Source: JADCCX01 sp051649305
Lineage (GTDB): Bacteria; Pseudomonadota; Alphaproteobacteria; Rhizobiales; Beijerinckiaceae
Length of the DNA stretch: 64,000 nt
Assembly: GCA_051649305.1 (NCBI GenBank)
Contig: JBOFGV010000052.1
Location: 1-64,000 of the forward strand
Direction: 5' to 3'
Positions 8,079 through 17,431 of this stretch are shown in pieces (the stretch's first letter is position 1; each line of letters begins with the position of its first letter). Below the pieces are notes generated by a model. It was given only the letters and a program-made list of their open reading frames with translations, did not search any database and was not told the origin of the DNA. A program made the translations under genes and the position numbers.

Positions 8079-9356
8079 TTACGCCAGAGCCTGATTGAGA
8101 TCTTCAATCAGATCATGCGCATCTTCCAGACCAATGGACAGACGCACCACCTCTGGCCCGGCACCGGCGACGCGCTTCTGCTCATCGGTTAATTGCTTGT
8201 GGGTTGTGGACGCGGGGTGGATGACCAAGCTGCGCGTGTCACCAATGTTGGCAAGATGCGAGAAGAGCTTGAGATTGGTAACAAGCTGCACGCCCGCCTC
8301 ATAGCCGCCCTTCAGGCCGATGGTGAACACAGCACCCGATCCGTTGGGAGCGTATTGCTTGGCCAGCTTGTGGTATGGGTCTGTCGGCAGGCCGGCATAG
8401 TTGACCCAGTCGATTGCCTTGTGGCTTGCGAGATGCTTCGCCACTGTTAGTGCATTGTCACAATGGCGCTGCATGCGCAGGGGCAGTGTCTCGATACCCT
8501 GCAGGATCATGAAGGCATTGAAGGGCGACAGAGCTGGTCCAAGATCGCGCAGGCCAAGCACGCGGCAGGCGATGGCAAATGAGAATGTGCCAAAGGTTTC
8601 GCCCAGCACCATGCTGCCGTATTCCGGGCGCGGCTGCGAGAGCGATGGGTACTTGCCGGATTTAACCCAGTCGAACTTGCCGCCATCAACGATGATGCCG
8701 CCGATGGAATTGCCGTGGCCGCCCAGAAACTTCGTGAGTGAATGCACAACGATATGCGCGCCATGCTCGAATGGACGGATGAGATACGGCGTCGCCATCG
8801 TGTTGTCGACGATCAGCGGCACGCCTGCCTTGTCGGCAATTTTAGCAATGGCCGCGATATCCACAATCGCGCCGCTGGGGTTGGCGACGGATTCAATGAA
8901 AATGGCCTTGGTCTTGGGAGAAATGGCCTTCTCGAAAGTGGAGAGATCATCGCTGTCCGCCCAGACGACATTCCAGCCAAACTTCTTGTAGGCATGGTTG
9001 AACTGGTTAATCGAACCGCCGTAAAGTTTTTTGGCGGCAATGAACTCATCACCGGGTTCCAGCAAAGTGTGAAACACCAGATGTTCTGCCGCATGGCCCG
9101 AAGCCACGGCAAGCGCCGCTGTGCCGCCCTCAAGGGCCGCCACACGCTCTTCCAGAACCGCGCAGGTGGGGTTGCCGATGCGGCTGTAGATGTTGCCGAA
9201 GGCCTGCAGGCCAAACAATGAGGCGGCATGGTCGACGTCATCAAAAACGAAGGACGATGTCTGGTAGATCGGCGTGGCGCGCGCGCCGGTGGCGGGATCA
9301 GGCGTTGCACCGGCATGGATGGCAAGGGTGGAAAATCCGGGAAGTCGCGCACTCAT
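8079..9356 (-). CDS. metY: O-acetylhomoserine aminocarboxypropyltransferase (sulfhydrylase)
   Basis: A 425-residue PLP enzyme very typical of MetY: STLAIHAGATPDPATGAR at the start, YSRIGNPTCAVLE near residue 53, ASGHAAE near 82, and the PLP lysine in HSLTKFLGGHGNSIGG near 207. It uses sulfide and O-acetylhomoserine to make homocysteine and acetate, the direct-sulfurylation route. AGGAG sits six bases before the ATG and a candidate promoter lies 30-55 bases upstream. It is the first gene of the minus-strand group that continues with the second paralog and the MetE-like protein. No SAM-II riboswitch pattern was found in the leader. Identity is strong; sulfhydrylase as opposed to lyase use is inferred. 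Confidence 0.93.
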   Translation of the reverse strand: MSARLPGFSTLAIHAGATPDPATGARATPIYQTSSFVFDDVDHAASLFGLQAFGNIYSRIGNPTCAVLEERVAALEGGTAALAVASGHAAEHLVFHTLLEPGDEFIAAKKLYGGSINQFNHAYKKFGWNVVWADSDDLSTFEKAISPKTKAIFIESVANPSGAIVDIAAIAKIADKAGVPLIVDNTMATPYLIRPFEHGAHIVVHSLTKFLGGHGNSIGGIIVDGGKFDWVKSGKYPSLSQPRPEYGSMVLGETFGTFSFAIACRVLGLRDLGPALSPFNAFMILQGIETLPLRMQRHCDNALTVAKHLASHKAIDWVNYAGLPTDPYHKLAKQYAPNGSGAVFTIGLKGGYEAGVQLVTNLKLFSHLANIGDTRSLVIHPASTTHKQLTDEQKRVAGAGPEVVRLSIGLEDAHDLIEDLNQALA

Positions 9357-9383
9357 GGAAAGCTCCTGTCGTCAGTGACAGAG

Positions 9384-9412
9384 GTTTAGAGCGCAATCGT
9401 CCGCTTTGTCAA
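9384..9412 (-). promoter_or_regulatory. Candidate promoter of metY
   Basis: On the minus strand TTGACA (9407-9412) is followed after 17 bases by CTAAAC (9384-9389). The -35 box is perfect and the -10 box is a weak match to the alphaproteobacterial CTATAT-like form. It would give a leader of roughly 20 bases before metY. Confidence 0.4.
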
Positions 9413-9500
9413 CCGTATCGTTCTATAAAAAGGACAGTCTATTCTCACCAATCTTTGACCTCGCGTGATTGGCATCGCAACGCGCAATCCACTACAGCAT

Positions 9501-10421
9501 ATGCATATGCGGGCTGAAACACACATATCGTCGACAAATCTGAAGCTGCCATGGAAGGACCGGGCGGGCCGGTTGTCATGGCTTAAGCTCGCGGTGTTTA
9601 CAGCCTGTTTCGGGCCTGCACTCTGGCTTGTGCTGCAAGCGTTCAACGGCTGGCTTGGGTCCAAGCCTCTCACAGAGGCTATCCATCAGAGTGGCGACTG
9701 GGCTGTGCGGTTTTTGCTCATCTCACTTGCCATTACGCCGCTGCGCACATTGGCCGGGTGGCCGCAACTGATTGTGTTGCGCCGCATGCTGGGGTTAGCT
9801 TCACTTGCCTATGTGCTGCTGCATGTGGTGCTTTATACGGCACTTGAGGCTTTCGATCTCGGTAAGGTCGTCAGCGAGATTGTCCTGCGGATTTATCTGA
9901 CCATCGGGTTTGTCGCGCTGCTTGGGCTGCTAGCGCTTGGCTTAACATCCACTGACGGGATGATCCGGCGTCTGGGCGTGGTCAGCTGGAACCGCCTGCA
10001 CAGCATCGTCTATGCCATTGCCATCCTCAGCCTTGTGCATTTTGCCCTGCAACGAAAACTCGATGTCAGCCAGCCTATGCTGATGGCCGGGTTCTTCCTG
10101 TGGCTGATGGGATACCGCGCACTGCGAAACTACGGTCTGGATGCGCGCACGCTGGCCCTGATGGCGCTTGCGGTAGGTGTCGCCATCGGCACAGCACTGA
10201 TTGAGGCCGCGTGGTATGCCACGATGACCGGCGCGATGGCTGAGCGGGTATTGCTCGCCAATCTCAATTTTGAATACACCATCCGCCCCGCATGGTGGGT
10301 GTTTGCTGCAGGCCTTGCCATGGTCGGGCTGCATCTCGCGCGGCGTCGGGCCAGCACAGGTCGCGGGCGCAACCGGGCCTCCCCCCTTGATCCAGCCGTT
10401 TCAAGCGCCACATCACAGTGA
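9501..10421 (+). CDS. msrQ: MsrQ-like heme b membrane subunit (YedZ family), long form
   Basis: About 306 residues with a ferric-reductase-like bundle of membrane helices. Heme-ligand histidines appear in LLHVVLYTALEAFD and in WNRLHSIVYAIAILSLVHF, the two MsrQ signature regions. MsrQ passes electrons from the respiratory chain or flavin reductase to periplasmic MsrP, a molybdopterin methionine sulfoxide reductase. Here msrP is not adjacent; the next gene is the cytoplasmic msrB. The protein is longer than the roughly 210-residue enterobacterial form, with two extra hydrophobic segments and a basic tail. Candidate starts are ATG 9501 and ATG 9507 and an upstream GTG at 9465; none has a clear ribosome site, so the start is uncertain. 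Confidence 0.85.
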   Translation: MHMRAETHISSTNLKLPWKDRAGRLSWLKLAVFTACFGPALWLVLQAFNGWLGSKPLTEAIHQSGDWAVRFLLISLAITPLRTLAGWPQLIVLRRMLGLASLAYVLLHVVLYTALEAFDLGKVVSEIVLRIYLTIGFVALLGLLALGLTSTDGMIRRLGVVSWNRLHSIVYAIAILSLVHFALQRKLDVSQPMLMAGFFLWLMGYRALRNYGLDARTLALMALAVGVAIGTALIEAAWYATMTGAMAERVLLANLNFEYTIRPAWWVFAAGLAMVGLHLARRRASTGRGRNRASPLDPAVSSATSQ

Positions 10422-10439
10422 CAGAGGGAGACACAACCC

Positions 10440-10865
10440 ATGTTCAACTTTGGCAAAAAGGCAGAAGTCAAAATGTTTCCTGTGACGAAGACAGACGCGG
10501 AATGGCGGCACTTGCTGACAGCCGAACAGTATGACGTGCTGCGTGGCCATGGCACCGAGCGCCCGGGCAGTTGTGCCCTGAACTACGAAAAACGGGCGGG
10601 CACCTTCAGCTGCGTCGGCTGCCATCAGGATCTGTTTGTGGCAGGCAAGAAGTTTGAAAGCGGCACCGGATGGCCAAGCTTTGACCAGCCCCTGCCCGGC
10701 TCGGTGGGCACAACGGTGGACCGGAAGTTCGGCATGGTGCGCACGGAGGTGCATTGCAGCCAGTGCGGCGGCCATCTCGGTCATGTCTTTCCTGATGGCC
10801 CGCCACCCACCGGCCTGCGCTACTGCATCAACGGTGTGGCACTGGATTTCAAACCGGCGGAATAA
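10440..10865 (+). CDS. msrB: Peptide-methionine (R)-S-oxide reductase
   Basis: A 141-residue MsrB with both zinc CxxC pairs (CVGC and CSQC), the substrate loop SGTGWPSF, the GGHLGHVFPDG motif, and the catalytic cysteine in RYCIN. It reduces methionine-R-sulfoxide in proteins using thioredoxin. AGGGAG stands ten bases before the ATG, and the gene begins 18 bases after msrQ, so the two are probably one transcript. No signal peptide is present, so it acts in the cytoplasm. Its stop is only three bases from the convergent tspO stop. Confidence 0.95.
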   Translation: MFNFGKKAEVKMFPVTKTDAEWRHLLTAEQYDVLRGHGTERPGSCALNYEKRAGTFSCVGCHQDLFVAGKKFESGTGWPSFDQPLPGSVGTTVDRKFGMVRTEVHCSQCGGHLGHVFPDGPPPTGLRYCINGVALDFKPAE

Positions 10866-10868
10866 CCG

Positions 10869-11378
10869 TTAGTTCAGACGCCAGATTGCGATGTTGAGCA
10901 GCGATGCGAAGCTGACCCAGCCAAGATAGGGCAATTGCAGCCAGGCGGAGAGAGCATCCACCTTGCGGAAGCTCAGCACCATATAGACGATCGACAGCCA
11001 CAGGCCTGCAATAACAACCAGACCGGCCAAGGGGCTTTGCGCTCCAAAAAACGCGAAGGACCATGCGGCATTGAACACGATCATGATGAGGAAGGCGAAG
11101 ATCGCCGTCTTGCGGTCCCGGCCGCCATCCACCTGACGCAGCACGCGCCAGAAACCTAGGGCCATAAGCGAATAGAGAATGGGCCAGACAACCGGGAAGA
11201 TCCAGTTGGGCGGATTGAACCAGGGTTTCTTGATGGTGCTGTACCAGGTTGCAATATTGGGACCAGTGGCGCTGGAGCCAGAGATGGCGGCAGCCACAAC
11301 AATGAACACAGCGATGGCGAGGAACACCAGCGAGCGGGTCGAGAAAGCCGGAATCAGCTCTTTTGATATAATCTGCAT
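10869..11378 (-). CDS. tspO: TspO/MBR family tryptophan-rich sensory protein
   Basis: A 169-residue protein with five hydrophobic helices and the TspO hallmark WFNPPNWIFPVVWPILYSLM near residues 50-69. TspO proteins bind porphyrins and related ligands; in photosynthetic alphaproteobacteria TspO affects pigment gene expression and stress response. The ATG at 11378 is chosen because the frame further upstream is only the antisense of lpxL. A TTGACA box lies about 30 bases upstream on the minus strand (11408-11413). It is convergent with msrB and divergent from lpxL. Confidence 0.92.
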   Translation of the reverse strand: MQIISKELIPAFSTRSLVFLAIAVFIVVAAAISGSSATGPNIATWYSTIKKPWFNPPNWIFPVVWPILYSLMALGFWRVLRQVDGGRDRKTAIFAFLIMIVFNAAWSFAFFGAQSPLAGLVVIAGLWLSIVYMVLSFRKVDALSAWLQLPYLGWVSFASLLNIAIWRLN

Positions 11379-11522
11379 AGCGCACGATACAATTCTGATC
11401 TCTGTGCTGTCAAAAAGAACTGTGCAGCACCAGCACATACTGCCCTGCAAGAACAGCATGGCACGGATAGCGCTTGACCTCGCGTCATGCCTCCGGCATC
11501 GCACTCTTAGAGCAGTGTTTTC

Positions 11523-12494
11523 GTGGTTGGACCCCTTTTGCGTTCTGTTATCGACTTTCTTGCACGTATCGTTGAAGTCATCACCATCGGCCTTGTGCAG
11601 GTGGTGTTCGGCTTTCTGCGCCTGCTTGGTCAGGAGCGGGCTTCCAACTTCGGCGGGACACTCCTGCGCTTTGCCGGGCCGTTTCTGCCTGCGCACAAAA
11701 CCGCCCTCAACAACATCCGCGCTGCTTTCCCCGGCATTGCAGACGATGAAGTGAAGCGTATCGCACGCGGCGCATGGGAAAATCTTGGCCGGACCGGCGC
11801 CGAATACGCCCACCTTGGCCAGCTGTTTGATTTTGATCCTGAAAAGCCTGATGCAGGCAGAACTGTTGTCGAGGGAATCGCGCATTTCGATGCGCTCAGG
11901 GATGACGGCAAGGCGGGAATCATCTTTTCCGCCCACCTTGGCAATTGGGAACTGCCCGCCATCTGCGCTGCACGCTACGGCCTTGATGCGACAGCGGTTT
12001 TTCGTGCGCCCAACAATGCAGCCGCACGACGCATTGTCCATTCCATCCGCAGCGGAACCATGGGCGGACTGGCCGCCGCTGGCCCCGGAGCCTCCTTTGC
12101 CATGCGCGATGTGCTGGAAAAAGGTGGCCATCTCGGCATGCTGATTGACCAGCATTTCACCCGCGGCGTGTCGGTGGATTTTCTGGGAAGACCCGCTTTT
12201 ACCAACCCGGTTCTGGGCAAGTTTGCCAAGTATTTTGATTGCCCCGTGCACGGCGTGCGCGTCATTCGCCTGCCGGGCTACCGCTTCAAACTAGAATTGA
12301 CCCCGCCGCTGGATTTGCCCCGGGACGCAACAGGGGCCGTCGATGTCACCGCTGCCATGGCGGCCATGACCAAGGTGGTGGACGGCTGGGTGCGTGAATA
12401 TCCCGAGCAATGGCTCTGGATGCACAGACGCTGGCGGCCGCCCTTGCAAAAACCGGTAGAGCCACGGGATCAAGCGAACGTGACTTCCCAGTGA
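11523..12494 (+). CDS. lpxL: Lipid A biosynthesis lauroyl acyltransferase
   Basis: A 323-residue inner-membrane acyltransferase of the HtrB/LpxL family with the catalytic H-x4-E motif (HLGNWE near residue 140), the conserved FRAPNN region, an IDQHFTRGV block, and the C-terminal W.HRRWRPP signature. It adds a secondary acyl chain to the lipid A precursor. The start appears to be GTG at 11523; the frame is closed by a TAG 15 bases upstream, so no earlier start exists. No strong ribosome site is visible. The family includes LpxM and very-long-chain variants, so the acyl chain used is not certain. Confidence 0.88.
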   Translation: MVGPLLRSVIDFLARIVEVITIGLVQVVFGFLRLLGQERASNFGGTLLRFAGPFLPAHKTALNNIRAAFPGIADDEVKRIARGAWENLGRTGAEYAHLGQLFDFDPEKPDAGRTVVEGIAHFDALRDDGKAGIIFSAHLGNWELPAICAARYGLDATAVFRAPNNAAARRIVHSIRSGTMGGLAAAGPGASFAMRDVLEKGGHLGMLIDQHFTRGVSVDFLGRPAFTNPVLGKFAKYFDCPVHGVRVIRLPGYRFKLELTPPLDLPRDATGAVDVTAAMAAMTKVVDGWVREYPEQWLWMHRRWRPPLQKPVEPRDQANVTSQ

Positions 12495-12541
12495 TGAAAG
12501 AAAGCGCTTTTTTAAGGCATTGAATTTACGCTACGTGAGCC

Positions 12542-13297
12542 ATGAACCGTTTTAAACCAATCCTGCTGGCAACGCTAATGCTGGGGCCTCTCGTGCTCCC
12601 GGTCTCAACTGCTGTCGCGCAACCCGCCGCAGAGCCAAAACCACGTGCAGTGATTGAGCTATTCACAAGCCAGGGCTGCTCATCCTGCCCACCAGCTGAC
12701 AAACTGATGGTGGAGCTTGCGAAGGACCCATCGCTGATTGTGCTGACACTGCCCGTTGATTACTGGGATTATCTGGGCTGGAAAGACACGCTGGCCCACA
12801 AGGCCTTCACTTATCGGCAGAAGGCCTATTCCGCCGTGCGCGGCGACCGGCAGGTGTACACGCCTCAGGCGGTCATCAACGGGGCGCATCACACCGTCGG
12901 GTCAGACCGCAATCTGATCGACAAAGCGATTGTCAAAACGAAGGCGCAGACTGACGTTCTGGCTGTCGAACTGACGATCGAGAAAACCGGATCACAGTTC
13001 CAGTTGCGCATTCCGGCAGGAGCTGCGGGCGCAACCGGACACATCTGGGTGCTGCCCATGGTAAAGGAGCGCCCGGTACAGATCGGTCGTGGCGAAAACT
13101 CCGGCCGCAGCATCACCTACGCCAATGTCGTGCGAGGTGTCACACATATCGGCAGCTGGAATGGTGAAGCCAAGGTGCTGGATATCCCGGCCACCAGTCT
13201 CGCGCCTGATGCTGACGGATTTGTTGTGCTGCTGCAGACCGGCTCTGACAAAAAGCCGGGGTCCATTCTGGGTGCAGCCCGGCGGATTGGATTATAA
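12542..13297 (+). CDS. Secreted DUF1223 protein, thioredoxin-like
   Basis: A 251-residue protein beginning with a cleavable signal peptide (hydrophobic stretch then STAVAQ near residue 26). The mature start VIELFTSQGCSSCPPADKL carries a CSSC pair in the place of a thioredoxin active site, and VYTPQAVING resembles the following beta strand; this is the DUF1223 pattern. The predicted location is the periplasm. The function is unknown, but a thiol redox role is a fair inference. It lies 47 bases after lpxL and converges closely on the M20 gene. Confidence 0.85.
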   Translation: MNRFKPILLATLMLGPLVLPVSTAVAQPAAEPKPRAVIELFTSQGCSSCPPADKLMVELAKDPSLIVLTLPVDYWDYLGWKDTLAHKAFTYRQKAYSAVRGDRQVYTPQAVINGAHHTVGSDRNLIDKAIVKTKAQTDVLAVELTIEKTGSQFQLRIPAGAAGATGHIWVLPMVKERPVQIGRGENSGRSITYANVVRGVTHIGSWNGEAKVLDIPATSLAPDADGFVVLLQTGSDKKPGSILGAARRIGL

Positions 13298-13304
13298 CGT
13301 AAGA

Positions 13305-14471
13305 TTACGCCGCCATGGCGGTTTCAGCGATCTTGACCCAATAGGACACGCCAACCGGAATAGCCTTGTCATCAAAGTCATAGGCTGGGTGATGCACACC
13401 CGCTGTGTCACCGTTGCCGAGGAAGATATAGGCACCGGGGCGCTCTTCCAGCATGTAGGAGAAGTCCTCTGCCCCCATCAACGGCTCGATGCTGCGATCC
13501 ACCTTGCCCGGACCTGAAATGCTTCCGGCCACCTTGGCAGCAAAATCCGTTTGCTCCGGATGGTTCACAGTAACAGGATAGCCCTTGTGGTATTCAACCG
13601 TGATTTTGGCGCCTGAGGCAATCGCAATGCCTTCTGCAATTTCCTTGATGCGACGTTCCGCCATAATCCGGGTTTCACCCTTCAATGTGCGTACAGTGCC
13701 GCGCAAATGCGCTGTCTGGGGAATGACATTGTAGGCGTCACCGGATTTGACGTCACAGGTAGAAACAACAACCGATTCCAGCGGATCGGCGTTACGCGAG
13801 GCAATGGTTTGCAAAGCCATGATGAGTTGGCTGGCAGTCACCACAGGATCGATGCACTCATGCGGACGGGCGGCATGTCCGCCCTTGCCTTCGATGTTAA
13901 TGTCAAAACGATCAGCCGCTGCCATGGCAGGGCCAGTGCGGATGGCGAATTCGCCAAGAGGAATTCCGGGCATGTTGTGCATGCCGTAAACTTCCTGAAT
14001 GCCGAAGCGCTCCATCAAGCCGTCCTGACACATGGCAAGGCCACCGCCGCCGCCTTCTTCAGCAGGCTGGAAAATCATGATGGCGGTGCCATCAAAATTG
14101 CGGGTTTCTGCCAGATATTTCGCCGCGCCCAGCAGCATGGCCGTATGGCCGTCATGCCCGCAGGCATGCATCTTGCCGGGTACTTTTGACTTATAAGGCA
14201 CATCTGTTGCCTCATGGATCGGCAGCGCATCCATATCGGCGCGCATGCCAACCACCTTGCCCGAGGTGTTCTTGCGGCCCTTGATCACGGCGACAACGCC
14301 TGTCTTGCCCATGCCGGTGACGATTTCATCGACACCGAAGGACTTGAGGGTGGCGGCCACAAAAGCGGATGTCTGGTGCTCCTCATAGCCCAGTTCCGGA
14401 TTCTCGTGAATATGGCGACGCCAGCCCGCGATTTCCTCTGAAAATTCAGCAACACGGTTGATAACAGGCAT
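13305..14471 (-). CDS. M20-family amidohydrolase (hippurate hydrolase-like)
   Basis: A 388-residue di-metal amidohydrolase of the HipO/AbgB/IAA-amino acid hydrolase group. Metal-binding motifs are clear: MRADMDALPI near residue 76, MHACGHDGHTAM near 100, PAEEGGGG near 136, and a late EDFSYML near 350. Members cleave N-acyl amino acids such as hippurate or indole-acetyl conjugates. The ATG at 14471 begins the conserved N-terminus; the open frame continues far upstream but without family similarity. The gene stands alone between the DUF1223 gene (seven bases away, convergent) and glnD (divergent). Confidence 0.88.
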   Translation of the reverse strand: MPVINRVAEFSEEIAGWRRHIHENPELGYEEHQTSAFVAATLKSFGVDEIVTGMGKTGVVAVIKGRKNTSGKVVGMRADMDALPIHEATDVPYKSKVPGKMHACGHDGHTAMLLGAAKYLAETRNFDGTAIMIFQPAEEGGGGGLAMCQDGLMERFGIQEVYGMHNMPGIPLGEFAIRTGPAMAAADRFDINIEGKGGHAARPHECIDPVVTASQLIMALQTIASRNADPLESVVVSTCDVKSGDAYNVIPQTAHLRGTVRTLKGETRIMAERRIKEIAEGIAIASGAKITVEYHKGYPVTVNHPEQTDFAAKVAGSISGPGKVDRSIEPLMGAEDFSYMLEERPGAYIFLGNGDTAGVHHPAYDFDDKAIPVGVSYWVKIAETAMAA

Positions 14472-14665
14472 GGATTTTTCCAGTTCAGGGGTTTGGGGCG
14501 CTACAAACAGACCGCGCCGTTGATGTCTCAACAAACACCCGCAGCTGGGATGGGTCAAGCACCATAAGCACGCGCGAAGTGAGATGTGATCTCGGCACCT
14601 CAACCTGATAGCCTTGCGTCTTGGCAGCACCCGGTGCAAAAGCCAGCCAATCGGAGCCTGAGATC

Positions 14666-17431
14666 GTGAACGTTCGCGCAAGAGCAAAACCTGAAGCGAC
14701 AAAACCTGCCAAAACTGACAGGATTGGCATTGAACACAGCCTCGCCGCTCTTTCGCCGGACCTGTCCGTTGAAAAGCTGAAGCTTGCGGCAAGCGCTGCC
14801 TGCAAGACCTTCCTGAAAGAGGAAAGTGCTCTGGCGCAGTCAGCACTGGAAGCTGGCGGCAGCGGCTTTGCCTGTGCGGAAGCCTTGTCGCAAGCTCAGG
14901 ATGCTGTGGTCCGGGCGCTTTATGACCTGACAGTCAACCGCATCTACCCTGCAGGCAACCGCACGTCGGGAGAACGGCTCGCGGTCTGCGCAACTGGCGG
15001 CTACGGGCGCGGAACCATGGCACCGGGATCGGATGTCGATATCCTCTTCCTGTTTCCCTTCAAGCAATCCGCCTGGAATGAAAGCGTGGCTGAAACCATG
15101 CTCTATTTCCTTTGGGACCTAGGCCTGAAGGTGGGTCATGCAACGCGCTCCGTAGAGGAGTGTATCCGTGAATCACTGAAAGATCTCACCATCCGGACAG
15201 CGCTGCTTGAAGCGCGGCTTGTGACAGGCGACATCGGCCTCTTTCATGAACTGACGGGCCGTTTTGACAAGGAGATCGTCCGCGGCAGTGGCGCTGATTT
15301 CGCCCATGGCAAACTGGAAGAGCGGGAAATGCGCCTGCGCAAGGCGGGCTCTTCGCGCTATCTGGTTGAGCCAAACGTGAAAGAAAGCAAGGGCGGCTTG
15401 CGCGATCTGAACACGCTGTTCTGGATATCGAAATATGTCTACCGCGTGCAGGATGCCTCCGAACTGGTGTCCGAGGGCGTCTTCACCCCGTCCGAATTCG
15501 CTATGTTCCGCCGCTGCGAGGATTTTTTGTGGCGCGTGCGGTGCATGATGCATTTCATCTCTGGCCGCGCCGAGGAGCGCCTGTCTTTTGATATGCAGCG
15601 GCTTGTGGCGGCAAAGTTCAGCTATCGCCCCCGCGGCGGCCTGTCCGCCGTCGAGCGCTTCATGAAGCACTACTTTCTGGTGGCCAAAGACGTTGGTGAC
15701 CTCACCGCCATTGTCTGCACTGCGCTTGAAGCCAAGGAACAAAAACCCCGCGCCATGCTGGACCGTATGCTTGGCACCTTCCGGCGGCGGCGGCGTGCGC
15801 TTTCAGGCACACAGGACTTCCTGATTGATCATGACCGCATCACCGTTGCGGCAGATGATGTGTTTGCGCGCGACCCGGTCAATCTGATCCGCATGTTCTG
15901 GTTCGCTGCGCAGAATCAGCTGGAAATCCACCCTGACACCAAGCGGCTGGTGACGCTCTCGTTGCGCCGGATCGACCTCAAGCTGCGCAATGACCCTGAA
16001 GCCAACCGGCTTTTTCTGGAAATCCTGACATCGCGCAGCGCAACTGAAATCATCCTGAGGCGCATGCATGAAACAGGCGTTCTGGGCCGCTTTATCCCGG
16101 ATTTCGGGCGTATTCTGGCGATGATGCAGTTTTCGTCCTATCACCACTATACCGTTGACGAGCACACACTGCGGGCGGTCGGTGTTCTGGCTGAGATTGA
16201 TGCGGGACGCCTCAAGGACGAGCACCCGGTTGCCAACGAGATTTTTCCGACACTGAAAAACCGCCGTGCGCTTTATGTCGCCCTTTTCCTGCATGACATC
16301 GGCAAGGGGCGCGATGAGGACCACAGCATTGTTGGTGGGCGCATTGCGCGCGAGCTTTGCCCCAGACTGGGTCTGACAGAGGCAGAAACAGACACTGTCT
16401 GCTGGCTGATTGAGCAGCATTTGCTCATGTCAAACATCGCCCAGCATCGGGATATCACTGACCCCAAGACGATTGAGAGCTTCGCCGCCACCGTGCAGAC
16501 GCTGGAGCGCCTGAAGCTGCTTCTCGTCCTGACTGTCTGCGACATCAAGGCTGTCGGCCCCGGTGTGTGGAACGGCTGGAAAGGGCAGTTGCTGCGCGCG
16601 CTTTACTGGGAAGCGGAGGTCATCCTTGCGGGCGGACATTCCGCCGTGAACCGGCGCGAGCGCGTGGTTGCTGCGCAGGCTGTGCTCAGGAGCCATCTGC
16701 CAGATCTGACGGACGAGCAATTTGCGGCCTATGCCCAGCGTCATTTTCCGGCCTATTGGCTGAAGGTGGATGCGCCACGCAAGTTGAAGCACGCGAAGCT
16801 GCTGTTTGAGGCAGAAGCCACCGGCGAGATGTTGCTGACAACAACTGAAACCAACGCCTTTCAGGGTGTTACAGAACTGACGGTGCTGGCACTCGACCAC
16901 CCACGTCTGCTGGCCATCGTCACCGGAGCCTGTGCAGCTGCCGGTGCCAACATTGTCGAGGCGCAGATTTTCACCACGACAGATGGACTGGCACTTGATT
17001 CCATCTTCATCTCCCGTGCCTTTGAGCGGGATGAGGATGAAATGCGCCGGGCGGAAAAGATCGCCCGCCATATCGTCCAGACGCTCAAGGGCGAAATGAA
17101 ACTGCCCGAGGAAATTGCCTCGCGTGAAGCCTCCCGCGACCGGCAGGAGGCTTTCAGCCTTGCGCCCGAGGTGGTGATCGACAACACCTTGTCGGACAAG
17201 AGCACCGTCATCGAGATCACGGGTCTTGACCGGCAAGGCCTGCTCTATGAACTCACCACCGCCATCGGCAAGCTGAACCTCAACATCAACTCGGCCCGCA
17301 TTGTCACCTTTGGCGAAAAGGCCGTCGACGTTTTCTATGTGACGGACCTGACAGGCGGGAAGTTGTTGCAGCCTGCGCGGCAGAACACTCTGCGAAAAGC
17401 CCTGCTTGGTGTTTTTGACAAGGCCGAATAG
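14666..17431 (+). CDS. glnD: Bifunctional [protein-PII] uridylyltransferase/uridylyl-removing enzyme
   Basis: About 921 residues. Domains in order: nucleotidyltransferase with GGYGRGTMAPGSDVD near residue 111, a GlnD linker region, an HD hydrolase domain with FLHDIGKGRDEDH near 540, and two ACT domains near 738 and 848 (TVLALDHPRLLAIV; EITGLDRQGLLYEL). GlnD uridylylates PII proteins when glutamine is low and removes UMP when glutamine is high, setting nitrogen control. The start is not ATG: GTG at 14666 has GGAG nine bases upstream and is preferred; a TTG at 14621 in the same frame would add 15 residues. Length fits other alphaproteobacterial GlnD proteins. In many Hyphomicrobiales glnD neighbours different genes, so this context is local. 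Confidence 0.95.
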   Translation: MNVRARAKPEATKPAKTDRIGIEHSLAALSPDLSVEKLKLAASAACKTFLKEESALAQSALEAGGSGFACAEALSQAQDAVVRALYDLTVNRIYPAGNRTSGERLAVCATGGYGRGTMAPGSDVDILFLFPFKQSAWNESVAETMLYFLWDLGLKVGHATRSVEECIRESLKDLTIRTALLEARLVTGDIGLFHELTGRFDKEIVRGSGADFAHGKLEEREMRLRKAGSSRYLVEPNVKESKGGLRDLNTLFWISKYVYRVQDASELVSEGVFTPSEFAMFRRCEDFLWRVRCMMHFISGRAEERLSFDMQRLVAAKFSYRPRGGLSAVERFMKHYFLVAKDVGDLTAIVCTALEAKEQKPRAMLDRMLGTFRRRRRALSGTQDFLIDHDRITVAADDVFARDPVNLIRMFWFAAQNQLEIHPDTKRLVTLSLRRIDLKLRNDPEANRLFLEILTSRSATEIILRRMHETGVLGRFIPDFGRILAMMQFSSYHHYTVDEHTLRAVGVLAEIDAGRLKDEHPVANEIFPTLKNRRALYVALFLHDIGKGRDEDHSIVGGRIARELCPRLGLTEAETDTVCWLIEQHLLMSNIAQHRDITDPKTIESFAATVQTLERLKLLLVLTVCDIKAVGPGVWNGWKGQLLRALYWEAEVILAGGHSAVNRRERVVAAQAVLRSHLPDLTDEQFAAYAQRHFPAYWLKVDAPRKLKHAKLLFEAEATGEMLLTTTETNAFQGVTELTVLALDHPRLLAIVTGACAAAGANIVEAQIFTTTDGLALDSIFISRAFERDEDEMRRAEKIARHIVQTLKGEMKLPEEIASREASRDRQEAFSLAPEVVIDNTLSDKSTVIEITGLDRQGLLYELTTAIGKLNLNINSARIVTFGEKAVDVFYVTDLTGGKLLQPARQNTLRKALLGVFDKAE

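Noticed and set aside
9357..9500. Possible SAM-II riboswitch upstream of metY.
   Set aside because: The gap was read for the SAM-II pseudoknot words and the GCTAAA-type end; none was found, and only a plausible promoter is present.
14485..14805. 106-codon minus-strand frame with a hydrophobic stretch, facing the glnD N-terminus.
   Set aside because: It has no ribosome site, overlaps the conserved GlnD N-terminal helix region, and could be a membrane segment by chance only.
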